Assembly (NCBI GenBank): GCA_029261295.1
Contig: JAJDBP010000012.1
Location: 1-64,000, forward strand
Direction: 5' to 3'
DNA length: 64,000 bases
Source of the DNA: Nitrospirales bacterium
GTDB lineage: Bacteria; Nitrospirota; Nitrospiria; Nitrospirales; UBA8639
Shown here: in pieces, positions 7,602 to 16,178 of the stretch
How positions within the stretch are numbered: the stretch's first letter is position 1
Layout: each line of letters begins with the position of its first letter
Made by a program: the position numbers and the translations under genes
Notes under the pieces: model-generated
Database searches by the model: none
The model's input: the letters and a program-made list of their open reading frames with translations, nothing else
What the model was told of the DNA's origin: nothing

Positions 7602-9503
7602 ATGGCCTACATCACAAAGTTTGAAATCGAGAATTTCAAAGGGATCGAAAGCCTTGAGCTAGAAGTCGCAGAAAAGCACAAGTGCCCAGTTGTTACTCTC
7701 GTCGGTCTCAATGAAAGTGGCAAAACGACAATTCTAGAAGCGATATCACATTTCGTCACGGCTGAAGGTACTATTTCGAAGGAACCGGGGAGAAAAAATG
7801 CAGCTAATCTTTTATCTTTGGTCCCGATAGCCAAAAAAGCAAATTTTTCTGGCATCATCGAAATTTCTGCCACCGTAATGATGGAGGATGCGGACAGGAG
7901 AAATGTTGAGAGCAACTTTGATAAAGCTGGTTACATAATCGATAGTGAACAATTACCGAAAAGTTTCACGATTACACGAAAATACTATTTTGCAGAGGGC
8001 GAATATAAAAAATTGACCAATATGTGGGATTTGGCATTCTTTGCGAAAAAAAAAGGTCGAGGGAAGATATTTCGGGAATATGTTCGGCCAAAGGAGGAAG
8101 AAATAAATGCAGGAACCCCTGACCTTTGGCAAAGTTGCGTGGAACTTATTAAAAAATCCTTGCCTACTATAGCTTACTTTCCAATGTTTTTAGTGGATGT
8201 ACCAGATAGAATCTATTTAACACAGTACGAAGATGAACATCCTAGCCAACGTTATTATCGAGAAGTTTTGCAAGATATCTTAGATAGTTTGGATGAGGAC
8301 CTAGACCTAGAGCAACACGTCGTAAAGCGGATTCGTAATTATCAGGAACAGGAGAGTAAGCCAAACTGGTTAACTCTTTTGTGGAGTCGACCCGAGAAAG
8401 GAATGATCGATTCAGTTGTTCAAAAGTTGTCATCAGCTATAAGTCGAGAGGTTATAGGAAGCTGGAAAAATATTTTCAATAGGCCTATTTCGGCAAAAAT
8501 GATCACTATTGATTGGAATGTCGATCTCGAAAAGGACTCTATCCCATACCTTACTTTTGGCATATCAGATGGTGAATCTAAATATGCACTACATGAGAGG
8601 TCATTAGGTTTCCGATGGTTTTTCCTTTTCTTGTTGTTTACACGTTTTAAGTGTGACAAGGAGCGTCCAACGCTCTTTCTATTTGACGAGCCCGCTGCCA
8701 ATTTGCATGCGCGAGCACAAACCGAGTTGTTGATGAGTTTCGGCAGAATAATTGAAAACCGAAATGGAATTATATATTCGACACATAGCGCACATATGAT
8801 CAACCCCCAATGGATACCCGCTGCTCAAATTGTCGAGAACACTGCCATTAATTATGACTCGGATGACGAAATGCTTAGCTTCTCAAGTCCTCCAACTTCC
8901 ATTACAGTGGTTCCCTATCGACGGTTTGCTTCTTTAAACCCTGATCGAAGCAGTTATTTTCAGCCTATCCTAGACAAGCTCGACCACATCTCCCCGAAAA
9001 TTTCTCCAGATGGTCCTGTTCTTGTTACTGAAGGGATCTCCGACTTTCACGCATTTTTGTTCTATTGTTCAGAACTCTTAACAATAAAAGGAATCTCCTT
9101 GCTGCCAGGACTTGGCGATACTCAACATGATAGCCAAATTGCTAATTTGATTGGAATGGGAAGAAACTTCATCGTTGTCCTTGACGATGACCAATCTGGG
9201 AACAGAGCGGCGAAAAGATATCGAGAGAAATGGCTGCTGGACTGTAATCATGTGGCAACATTGGGGGAACTGCATAGTGATGCAGCTGGGAAAAAACTGG
9301 AGACTATTCTTTCGAGCGAAACCCTCAGCGCTATATCAGCACATTTTTCACATACCGGGGCTCCAAAAAAGAAAGAAATCGGCCTGTACTTTTCAGAAGC
9401 AAACGCAGGCTTAATTCAAGACAAGAGTCCTAAGACTGCGGAAATGGTAAAAGATATCCTTAACGAAGCCGTGAAACGAATTTTAAATCAATCGACTAAG
9501 TGA
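7602..9503 (+). CDS. OLD-family ATPase/TOPRIM endonuclease, class 1-like (probable defence gene)
   Basis: A 633-residue protein. The N-terminal ABC-type ATPase has Walker A G35-LNESGKTT, a signature-like ERSLG near 332, Walker B FLFDEP (D362, E363) and the H-loop STHSAHM (about 393-399). The C-terminal TOPRIM domain has the conserved Glu in LVTEGISD (E477) and the acidic LDDDQSG (528-534). This order is that of OLD nucleases, several of which act against phages. No UvrD-like helicase follows, so it is not a Gabija pair. The gene is more AT-rich than its neighbours and lies between inverted repeat copies, which suggests transfer. Confidence 0.85.
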   Translation: MAYITKFEIENFKGIESLELEVAEKHKCPVVTLVGLNESGKTTILEAISHFVTAEGTISKEPGRKNAANLLSLVPIAKKANFSGIIEISATVMMEDADRRNVESNFDKAGYIIDSEQLPKSFTITRKYYFAEGEYKKLTNMWDLAFFAKKKGRGKIFREYVRPKEEEINAGTPDLWQSCVELIKKSLPTIAYFPMFLVDVPDRIYLTQYEDEHPSQRYYREVLQDILDSLDEDLDLEQHVVKRIRNYQEQESKPNWLTLLWSRPEKGMIDSVVQKLSSAISREVIGSWKNIFNRPISAKMITIDWNVDLEKDSIPYLTFGISDGESKYALHERSLGFRWFFLFLLFTRFKCDKERPTLFLFDEPAANLHARAQTELLMSFGRIIENRNGIIYSTHSAHMINPQWIPAAQIVENTAINYDSDDEMLSFSSPPTSITVVPYRRFASLNPDRSSYFQPILDKLDHISPKISPDGPVLVTEGISDFHAFLFYCSELLTIKGISLLPGLGDTQHDSQIANLIGMGRNFIVVLDDDQSGNRAAKRYREKWLLDCNHVATLGELHSDAAGKKLETILSSETLSAISAHFSHTGAPKKKEIGLYFSEANAGLIQDKSPKTAEMVKDILNEAVKRILNQSTK

Positions 9504-9728
9504 AATTTTTGACAAAACTCCTTCTACTTCATGTCTGAATCGAGACCACTCAAAAAGGCAGAACAGTATAGAAAAAGAGGTGCCCTCTTCCTACCTCATT
9601 TTGCTCCCTTTCCCTAACCGACGCCTGCCATTCGGACCCATGGGCGGATGATTCTAAATCATTGGTGGGGCTTGTCTGCACGTAGCGAATTGATTTTCCA
9701 TAATACGTTGACGCCTTGTTTTTGCCTG
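9504..9728. other. Spacer between the nuclease gene and the inverted repeat
   Basis: No gene or clear terminator seen. The ORFs drawn across this stretch on both strands extend into the repeat copy and have no recognisable protein similarity. Confidence 0.5.
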
Positions 9729-9928
9729 TTCCCCTGGCCTGGTGGTGTGGCCGAGCAGTGCAGGCGACACCGGAGAAAAGGCGCGCATTGTTTGAGCGTA
9801 GCGAGTTTGCACGCCGCCGGTGTCGGCGAACCGCACAGGGGACCCGAAGGGCCACACTACGGTCAACATGGCTTTGACTACTTTGGCCGAAACCAAAGTC
9901 GTTCGGCTGCCGGGACGAACCCCGGCAT
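9729..9928 (-). repeat. Dispersed 200-bp repeat, copy 3 (inverted relative to copy 1)
   Basis: The reverse complement reads ATGCCGGGGTTCGTCCCGG onward to CCAGGGGAA and aligns along its whole length with copy 1, with the same total length (200 bp) and the same 119-bp inner unit (9742-9860). It forms the right border of a roughly 3.5-kb segment holding the antitoxin and the OLD nuclease. Confidence 0.85.
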
Positions 9929-10071
9929 TCAATCCATCCCTTCAAAATTAAACTGTCAGTCTCATTATTGTTAGGCTGCACAACCGAGTTTTTCTGGACG
10001 CGAGTTGTCTCTTTAGGGATAATCTAGGAATCGTTTACTTTAATACCAATATGAATTAATGGAGCATTCTT

Positions 10072-10617
10072 GTGGCTGAGCAATACCCAGAACTGAGTGA
10101 TGAGTTAAGTAAATTTATTCTTGAACAAAAAGTGTTTTTTGTGGCGACGGCTGCGCCTGATGGGCGAATTAATCTTTCGCCGAAGGGGAAAGATTCTCTG
10201 CGTGTGCTTGGTCCAAATGAGATTCTCTGGATGAACTTGACGGGAAGTGGGAACGAAACCGCGGCACATCTCTCCGAAGCCAATCGAATCACCATGATGT
10301 GGTGTGCGTTTGAAGGGCCACCTCAAATCCTTCGTGTTTATGGGTCGGCAAAGGTCTTTCATCCGAGAGATGCTCGTTGGGCAGAGTTTTCCGCTCAGAT
10401 CCCTTCCACCCTCGGAACGCGACAGTATTTCTTAGTGACCATTGATTTGGTCCATACTTCTTGCGGATATGCTGTGCCTTTTATGGACTATGTAAAAGAT
10501 CGTCCCGTGCTGACAAAGTGGGCTGAGAATAAGGGGGAAGAAGGGATTGCCGAATACTGGAAAGAAAAAAATCAGTTGAGCTTAGACGGAAAGCCAACCG
10601 GGATTTTTGGCTCCTAA
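10072..10617 (+). CDS. Pyridoxamine 5'-phosphate oxidase-family protein
   Basis: A 181-residue protein with GTG start at 10072 and a GGAG site 8 bp upstream. The segment FFVATAAPDGRINLSPKGKDSLRVLG is typical of the split-barrel FMN-binding PNPOx-like superfamily, and GNETAAHL and ITMMWCAFEG fit the same fold. These proteins are often flavin- or F420-binding and seldom true pyridoxamine oxidases, so no reaction is assigned. A truncated second copy of the C-terminal half lies at 11255-11474. Confidence 0.85.
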   Translation: MAEQYPELSDELSKFILEQKVFFVATAAPDGRINLSPKGKDSLRVLGPNEILWMNLTGSGNETAAHLSEANRITMMWCAFEGPPQILRVYGSAKVFHPRDARWAEFSAQIPSTLGTRQYFLVTIDLVHTSCGYAVPFMDYVKDRPVLTKWAENKGEEGIAEYWKEKNQLSLDGKPTGIFGS

Positions 10618-10775
10618 CACGGCCTATATGGCGCTTGAATTGATCACTGTCGTGAGTCCATTGCGGCGTCAATTTGAAGCTTCATGTACACCTTCTTGAA
10701 AAAGTAAAAATTATTTGAGAATCTACGGACCTTTTCTTTTTTGAAATAATAATCTATTAAAAATGGGAGTACGGA

Positions 10776-11147
10776 ATGACTCAGGTATCACTGTATGAAC
10801 GTCTAGGTGGGTATGAGGGTATCGTGGCATTTACGAATGATTTGCTGCCACGTATGAAAGCCGATCCGCAATTAGGGAGATTCTGGCAGAATCGTGGGGA
10901 CGATGGCCTTGCTCGGGAGCAACAACTCCTCATCGATTATTTGTGTGCCAACTCGGGCGGGCCGATGTACTACACTGGCCGGGATATGAAGCTCACTCAT
11001 GTCGGTATGAAAATCAGTGAACGTGATTGGTCGATCTTTCTCGAGCATGCCGGGGCGACGATGAAGGCTTTGCAGGTGCCGAAGCAGGAATGCGACGAGG
11101 TAGGAGCATTTGTGACGAGCTTGAAGCCTGATATTGTCGAAGCCTAG
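10776..11147 (+). CDS. Group 1 truncated hemoglobin
   Basis: A 123-residue protein with the N-terminal SLYERLGGYEGI of group 1 (N-type) truncated globins. The proximal heme-ligand His lies in DMKLTHVGM, and B- and E-helix residues fit the two-over-two fold. Such globins bind O2 and detoxify nitric oxide. The gene is single, between the PNPOx-family gene and its decayed copy, with a weak GGGAG ribosome-binding site about 10 bp upstream. Confidence 0.9.
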   Translation: MTQVSLYERLGGYEGIVAFTNDLLPRMKADPQLGRFWQNRGDDGLAREQQLLIDYLCANSGGPMYYTGRDMKLTHVGMKISERDWSIFLEHAGATMKALQVPKQECDEVGAFVTSLKPDIVEA

Positions 11148-11203
11148 GTCGAGGTGCATTGAGATTTTATGTTCGGTAGTAATTTTGTCTTGAGACTTAT
11201 CAG

Positions 11204-11474
11204 GTGAGCGACTACATTGAATATCTGAAAGAGGTTTTTAGTGAATTCCACTCTGTTGCCTTCTATGCTAGGGACGCGCCAGTACTTCTTAGGGGCGGTT
11301 GATCTTGTCCAGACCTCCCGCGGTTTTGTGGTGCCTGTGATGGATTTTGTGGAAGACCGTAAAGTGCTTTCGAAGTGGGGGGGGAATCGAGGCGAAGAAG
11401 GAATCGCAGAGTATTGCCAAAAGAGAAACCAACTGAGCATAGACGGGAAACCCACTGAGATTCTTGTCGTTTAA
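11204..11474 (+). pseudogene. Chimeric remnant: TfoX 5' end joined to PNPOx 3' end
   Basis: From 11204 the frame GTG AGC GAC TAC encodes VSDYIEYLKEVFSEFHSVA, nearly identical to the start of the TfoX-like protein at 12582. At about 11255-11260 the similarity switches, in another frame, to LGTRQYFLGAVDLVQTS, a copy of the C-terminal part of the PNPOx-family protein at 10072. The 77-residue ORF 11241-11474 in the track is the second half only. Neither half is complete, so this looks like a product of recombination or deletion between tandem duplicated genes. Confidence 0.8.
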
Positions 11475-11546
11475 TTGGCTGTATGGGATGTAATGGCCCA
11501 TGTTTTGATCTACTCATTGGCATGCTTGCCGGAGTGTACTGCTAGG

Positions 11547-11660
11547 ATGAGCGAGTCTCTTGAATTTCTTGCAGAGGTGTTCAGGTAGTTCGGACCGATT
11601 TGACTTGAAATGGAAACGATTATGGCGTGGCATATTGCTCAAAAGAATTGATGATGGGTT
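11547..11660 (+). pseudogene. Decayed TfoX N-terminal remnant
   Basis: ATG 11547 reads MSESLEFLAEVFR, then an in-frame TAG, then FGPI, which aligns with MSEYVEYLKEVFSEFGSV of the intact TfoX-like gene. Weaker similarity continues to about 11660 (a TTGATG word matches the same place in the intact gene). It is too short and interrupted to be functional. Confidence 0.65.
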
Positions 11661-11903
11661 ATACAGATAGGAAATCGTAGGTGCCTGTCTTAGCTGATCC
11701 AGCTAATCTTTGTTGTGTAGCATTCTCAAAGTCAGGACGCAGTGTTTAATATAAAGAAAAAGTACTCAATGGTGCCAAAGGGGATTGAGTAACGAATATA
11801 TAAATTATTTCAAGTCGTTAACTCTCCCAAGCTTTGACGTCGAGGACACTGTGTATTCTTCGGCTGCTTAAGTTGCCCGTTATACCAAGAAGGGAAAGTG
11901 AAA
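11661..11903. other. Non-coding gap after the TfoX remnant
   Basis: No gene is supported. It holds the upstream region of the lipoprotein gene at 11904, including an AGAAGGGA ribosome-binding site. Confidence 0.5.
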
Positions 11904-12485
11904 ATGCGCAAAATTATTATCAACTTGTTAGCGATTACTCTAAGCGCGTGCGCTGGTGTGCCTCAGGTGCTACTAATTCCTGGTGGTCAGAAGGTTACAC
12001 AGCCGGGTGTTTCATTCGTTGCTTCAGAAAATAAATCTTGGTCCGTATTAGTTCAATCTACGTACCAAGTCACTCTCAGAGCGAAAGGAGACAATCCAAG
12101 TGAAACCTTCGTAACCAGTGTTTCGACCTACCAAATCCCGAAGTTTTCATCACCTCAAGACTTTCTTTCCTTTGTGAAATCTGGCCGTGCTGCTGAACCG
12201 GAATCTGGAAGGTTTGAGGTAGTCAAGAACGAAGAACAGTTGTATGCAGAGCGGGCAGAAACATGCGTTAGACATGAAATGGAGTCAAAAGATTACGGAG
12301 CAAAGAGGGGTAACGACTATACAGTCATACAATATTTCGGAATGAATTGTATTCACCCAGAAATTTCAACGATCGGCATATTTGTCGAGCTTTCTCGCAA
12401 AGCTCCTCCTGGCATGGAGTATCCCCAATTTAAAGCTTTGGGTTCACAACTCCTCAAATCGGTTGAATTTATGGCATATCGATAG
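11904..12485 (+). CDS. Putative lipoprotein of unknown function
   Basis: The protein starts MRKIIINLLAITLSACAG; the lipobox LSAC predicts a lipid-anchored envelope protein of 193 residues. I prefer ATG 11904 over the GTG at 11898 because its spacing to AGAAGGGA is better. I do not recognise a domain. Cys residues in TCVRHEM and MNCIHPE might pair. It sits among repeat and remnant DNA. Confidence 0.6.
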   Translation: MRKIIINLLAITLSACAGVPQVLLIPGGQKVTQPGVSFVASENKSWSVLVQSTYQVTLRAKGDNPSETFVTSVSTYQIPKFSSPQDFLSFVKSGRAAEPESGRFEVVKNEEQLYAERAETCVRHEMESKDYGAKRGNDYTVIQYFGMNCIHPEISTIGIFVELSRKAPPGMEYPQFKALGSQLLKSVEFMAYR

Positions 12486-12581
12486 GTGTAACTCGTGGTT
12501 CCAGTCGACCGTCCTCTTAGTCGATTAGAACGGTATCTGGGTTGGGAGCGTTAATCCTAATAAAGTATTCTGAGCAATCAT

Positions 12582-12920
12582 ATGAGCGAGTACGTTGAAT
12601 ATTTGAAGGAGGTTTTTAGTGAATTCGGCTCTGTGGCACCTCGCCGGATGTTTGGAGGGTATGGAATTTTTCATAAAGGGTTGATGCTCGGTTTGGTTGC
12701 AGATGATGTGCTGTATCTGAAAGCTGACGAATCGATAGCTCCGCATTTTACTGAGCGGGAATTAGAACAATTCAGTTACGAGAAAAATGGGAAAGCGTTT
12801 AAGATGTCCTACTACATGGCACCGGAAGATATTTTCGACGATTTAGAAGAAGCGAAGATTTGGGCCGAGCGATCTTATGCCGCAGCGGTTCGTTCCAGTA
12901 AACCCAAGAAAAAGAAATGA
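12582..12920 (+). CDS. TfoX/Sxy N-terminal-domain protein
   Basis: A 112-residue protein with the TfoX N-terminal fold: GSVAPRRMFGGYGIFHKGLMLGLV, then LYLKAD and FKMSYYMAPEDIFDD, ending in a Lys-rich tail. TfoX/Sxy proteins regulate competence in gamma-proteobacteria, but single-domain members are widespread and of unknown role. Two remnants of the same gene lie 1.0 and 1.4 kb upstream, so the family was amplified here. Confidence 0.85.
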   Translation: MSEYVEYLKEVFSEFGSVAPRRMFGGYGIFHKGLMLGLVADDVLYLKADESIAPHFTERELEQFSYEKNGKAFKMSYYMAPEDIFDDLEEAKIWAERSYAAAVRSSKPKKKK

Positions 12921-12932
12921 AGATATTTAGAA

Positions 12933-13000
12933 GCCGGGATTCGGCCCGGCAGCCGAGGTCCTTTGGTTTCGGCAAAAGTAGTCAAAACCATGTTGGCCGT
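12933..13000 (+). repeat. Dispersed repeat, copy 4 (core)
   Basis: The sequence GCCGGGATTCGGCCCGG, then CAGCCGAGGTCC and a CTTTGG/GGCAAAAG segment ending CATGTTGGCCGTA matches the left 70 bp of the other copies. It lies directly after the TfoX stop codon and may have been the boundary for earlier rearrangements. Confidence 0.75.
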
Positions 13001-13127
13001 ACCGGGGCATGACCGGACGGCAGGCGTCGGTTAATTGAGATTCTCACAACTATAGTGTGCGCGGGCATTGCACAAGCTTACCTAGGGAGCTCTCGACAGA
13101 AGGGGCTGTATGGTCTAGGTTGAAGCT

Positions 13128-13526
13128 ATGAAACTTGAATGGAATCTTGGTGGTTGGTTTGGCGGTCAGCTCGGGGGTACGCTGTGGATCCTTATTGCAG
13201 CCGTACTTTCCGCTACCCGTGATCTCGAAACCGGGGCACTGGTATTTCTCACGTTTTTGATTCCCAATATCTTTGGAACTATTCTGTGGCACCGGCGTGA
13301 CCGATTATCATGCTATGTGGCTATTCAAATGCTTCTCCCACTTATAGGTATTTGTAGTTTCCTGGCGGTGTACATTCTCGATCGTTCCAACCAATGGCTC
13401 GCTATCCAAAGTGGTGGTCAGGTATCTGCTACGTTCACCTACGGCCTCATTCTCTTGGTCATCCCTCTACTTTTTCTGATTTTCTATTTTCGATTTGGTC
13501 GTCATTCCAATGAGCCTTCGGCCTAA
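13128..13526 (+). CDS. Small integral membrane protein of unknown function
   Basis: A 132-residue protein with four likely membrane segments (about residues 17-30, 38-55, 65-83 and 105-122) and a short basic C-terminus. The hydrophobic pattern and an ATG with weak upstream AGG support it as a gene, but no family is recognised. A short GC-rich gap of repeat DNA precedes it. Confidence 0.5.
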   Translation: MKLEWNLGGWFGGQLGGTLWILIAAVLSATRDLETGALVFLTFLIPNIFGTILWHRRDRLSCYVAIQMLLPLIGICSFLAVYILDRSNQWLAIQSGGQVSATFTYGLILLVIPLLFLIFYFRFGRHSNEPSA

Positions 13527-13792
13527 CCAATCGTTGGGGCGGACGCCTTCACTTACGCGTTAGCCTCAAAAAAAATGGCAGATGTTTCATCAAGTCGGTT
13601 GAATATCTTATAGAGATGTTCGAACAGTTCCGCCAAGCCATAGGTGTGTCAGTCGACAGGTCCTTTTCATCTCAACTCTGACAATCATCGTATTTCCTTA
13701 CATTCAGTTTTGCAGTTAGATGACTTATTGAGGCTTTTCTATTAAGGTAGGCAATTACTACCTAGTTTAATTATTTTCGGAATACGATCATT

Positions 13793-15001
13793 ATGAAAGT
13801 GCTGATGCTGACCAATGAATTTCCCCCATACACCTATGGTGGGGCGGGGGCGCATGTCGAGTATTTAAGTCGAGAGCTTTCCCGTATGTTTCCTGTGGAA
13901 GTGCGGTGTTTTGGCGATCAACATGTCGATCAGGGCAATCTCAAAGTTAGAGGATTTCCTCTGGGAGAGGTGCCTTTTGGCGCCCCAAAACCTCTGCATT
14001 CCGTGTTTGGGGCGGTGCAGCGGTGCTGGCAGATGAATGCAGATGGATTAGATGCTGATTTGGTCCATTGCCATACGTGGTATAGCTTGCTCGGGGGGAT
14101 TTTGGCCAAGTTAAATTACGGTATGCCCTTAGTGGTCACCACACATTCCTTGGAGCCGTTGCGTCCGTGGAAACGCGAGCAACTTGCTGGCGGCTATGAT
14201 TTTTCATTATGGGTTGAGAAAACAGCTTTAGAAATGGCGGATGCGGTTATTGCGGTTTCACAGGGTACGAAGAATGACATTCTCAAATTGTTTGATGTGC
14301 AAGAAGAACGGGTCCATGTGATTCATAACGGGATCGACCTTCATGAATTTAAAAAAGTTGAAAGCTCTGAGGTCTTGACCCGTTATGGAATTCCCACGCA
14401 TACGCCTTATCTGTTGTTCGTCGGGCGCATTACCCGCCAAAAGGGGATTATTTATTTATTAGAGGCGCTCCACCATTTAGACCCGGATTTTCCGGTGGTC
14501 CTTTGTGCGAGTTCGCCGGATACCCCTGCCATTGCGGCGGAGATGAAAGAGGCGTTAGAAAGTGCCTCAGCGCATCGTGAGCATATTTATTGGATTCAAG
14601 ATGTGTTGGACAAGTCGAGTCTCATTGAATTGTATTCCCACGCCGGGGTGTTTTGTTGCCCCTCGATTTATGAACCCTTTGGCATTATTAATTTAGAAGC
14701 GATGGCTTGTGGAAAACCTGTCGTGGCTTCGGCCATTGGAGGTATTCCCGAAGTCGTGGTGGAAGATGAGACGGGCTTTTTAGTGCCAGTTGAACAATAT
14801 GAAGAAGCGCCGTTTACCCCTAAGGACCCTAAGACGTTTGCTCATGACTTAGCAGAGCGGATCAATCAACTGATGCGAGATCCAGCTTTGCGCCAACCCA
14901 TGGGGGAAGCTGGACGTCGTCGAGCAGAAAAACTGTTTAGTTGGGAGGCCATTGCGCAACGCACCAACGCGTTGTATGAAAAAGTGATTGATGAAGCTTA
15001 A
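13793..15001 (+). CDS. glgA: GT4-family glycogen synthase (Corynebacterium-type GlgA)
   Basis: A 402-residue GT-B glycosyltransferase. The N-terminus LMLTNEFPPYTYGGAGAHV, the central VIAVSQGTKNDIL and HNGIDLHEF, and the donor-site PSIYEPFGIINLEAMACG with its two Glu residues fit the GT4 glycogen synthases found in actinobacteria and many others. These use ADP-glucose, or make maltose-1-phosphate. The gene stands alone; no glgB, glgC or glgE lies nearby, so the donor and product are inferred from the family. Confidence 0.85.
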   Translation: MKVLMLTNEFPPYTYGGAGAHVEYLSRELSRMFPVEVRCFGDQHVDQGNLKVRGFPLGEVPFGAPKPLHSVFGAVQRCWQMNADGLDADLVHCHTWYSLLGGILAKLNYGMPLVVTTHSLEPLRPWKREQLAGGYDFSLWVEKTALEMADAVIAVSQGTKNDILKLFDVQEERVHVIHNGIDLHEFKKVESSEVLTRYGIPTHTPYLLFVGRITRQKGIIYLLEALHHLDPDFPVVLCASSPDTPAIAAEMKEALESASAHREHIYWIQDVLDKSSLIELYSHAGVFCCPSIYEPFGIINLEAMACGKPVVASAIGGIPEVVVEDETGFLVPVEQYEEAPFTPKDPKTFAHDLAERINQLMRDPALRQPMGEAGRRRAEKLFSWEAIAQRTNALYEKVIDEA

Positions 15002-15067
15002 AAAGGTTTTGGGAGTGATGGTGTTGAAAGATGGGATTGTGTTGCTGCCCCCGAGGCTGGCGCGTGA

Positions 15068-15304
15068 TTAGGACTCTGGGTCACGGCCTGTCTGAAACAT
15101 GGTTTCCAGGCGTCGGACTTCTTCCTTGCGTCGATGACGTTCTTCCACCATTAAGGAAATTAACGAATTCCAAAAGGCGACTTCTGAAGGTGAACCATCA
15201 GTAATCCTTTGATCTCGCCATTCTGTGGCAAAGCGGGTATAGACACGAATTTCACAGTCATTAAAGCTTTGTAAGGCATCGATCAATTCATCTTCGGCAT
15301 GCAT
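15068..15304 (-). CDS. Small conserved-type protein, paralogue of 15706-15969
   Basis: A 78-residue soluble protein rich in charged residues. Its segments YTRFATEWRDQR, FWNSLI and RRLETMFQTGRDPE align with the product of 15706-15969, giving two related genes within 1 kb on the same strand. The conservation between copies supports both as real. No function recognised. Confidence 0.6.
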   Translation of the reverse strand: MHAEDELIDALQSFNDCEIRVYTRFATEWRDQRITDGSPSEVAFWNSLISLMVEERHRRKEEVRRLETMFQTGRDPES

Positions 15305-15411
15305 AGGTCAACGCACCTTCCTGCTAGTCAATAATGGTTCTATTGATTCTTCGCACATGCATAGGGTTATCGGCGGATTGGAAATCGTTCCTTAGCCAAA
15401 AAGGAATTCTG

Positions 15412-15678
15412 ATGAACAAAAAAAAGATGAATTTTCGTTTGTCCCTACGTTTACGAAATCTGACCCGTTGGATGGGGTTGGCTGTGGTGCTGGGAGTGCT
15501 CCTCGCATGTGGAGAAGATCCGCAACAATTATTTGAAACAGCACAATTCGAAGAACAACAACATAATCCCACTCATGCCAAAGAGCTCTACGAACGTATT
15601 CTTCGGGATCACGGGACAAGTGCCATGGCCCAAAAGGCGGAGGAACGTTTAAAGGAATTACAGAAAGAAAAGCCGTGA
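15412..15678 (+). CDS. Small lipoprotein with TPR-like repeat
   Basis: Starting at ATG 15412 (AAGGAA site; the longer ORF start at 15334 is not supported) the protein has a basic N-terminus, a hydrophobic stretch and lipobox VLLACG, predicting a lipoprotein of 88 residues. The mature part, LFETAQFEEQQHNPTHAKELYERIL, reads as one tetratricopeptide-like helix pair. It lies divergent to, and between, the two paralogous small genes. Confidence 0.65.
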   Translation: MNKKKMNFRLSLRLRNLTRWMGLAVVLGVLLACGEDPQQLFETAQFEEQQHNPTHAKELYERILRDHGTSAMAQKAEERLKELQKEKP

Positions 15679-15705
15679 GGCTCGATGAGAGGTAGGGAGA
15701 GAAGC

Positions 15706-15969
15706 TTAACTGTAAGGCTCTGGGTCTACGCCAGTTCGATACATATATTCTAAACGCCGAATATCCTGATCCCGCCGCATTCGTTCATCAATACACAGAT
15801 TCACAACGGTATTCCAGAACCCAGCTTCTGCCATTGATCCTGCTTCCATCCGTTGGTCCCGAAATTCACTAGAAAAGCAGGTATAGCGTTGTAAGTCTGC
15901 ATCTTCGAAATCTTGAAGAAAATTGGTAAGGTCTTCTGTATGAGTGTAGGGGCCGTTGGTGTCGCTCAT
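15706..15969 (-). CDS. Small conserved-type protein, paralogue of 15068-15304
   Basis: I place the start at ATG 15969, where AGGAG lies at proper distance, giving 87 residues (MSDTNGPYTH...). The longer ORF start at 16023 lacks a site. It shares FxxEFRDQR, GFWN and the end DIRRLEYMYRTGVDPEP with its paralogue. Function unknown. Confidence 0.6.
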   Translation of the reverse strand: MSDTNGPYTHTEDLTNFLQDFEDADLQRYTCFSSEFRDQRMEAGSMAEAGFWNTVVNLCIDERMRRDQDIRRLEYMYRTGVDPEPYS

Positions 15970-16025
15970 ATGCTCTCCTATGCATATGGTATCGGTTGGT
16001 GCCCCAGGAATTCTTGAGAGCAAGT

Positions 16026-16178
16026 ATGAAAATTATTGAAGCCAGAGATGAGAAAATGGCCAATAGATGGGTGGCGAAAGGCCAAATTTTAGTCGTTATT
16101 TTAGATTATGTGTTGTTAGGGTTTCTGGTGGTTTGGTTTTCTTACGTAACAAAGGATGTCGTTTTAAAAAACGATTAG
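16026..16178 (+). CDS. Possible small membrane protein
   Basis: A 50-residue ORF with one strongly hydrophobic segment (ILVVILDYVLLGFLVVWFSYV) and charged ends. No clear ribosome-binding site, and its end overlaps the glycosyltransferase stop by 4 bp on the other strand. It could be chance. Confidence 0.25.
   Translation: MKIIEARDEKMANRWVAKGQILVVILDYVLLGFLVVWFSYVTKDVVLKND

Noticed and set aside
7602-9503. Gabija defence system
   Set aside because: A UvrD-like GajB gene does not follow; the next DNA is repeat and an unrelated PNPOx gene.
9550-9981. 143-aa, 108-aa and 92-aa ORFs after the nuclease
   Set aside because: They run through repeat copy 3 on both strands; sequence is explained by the repeat.
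12525-12746. 73-aa minus-strand ORF at the TfoX gene
   Set aside because: Antisense shadow of the TfoX coding frame with no start signal.
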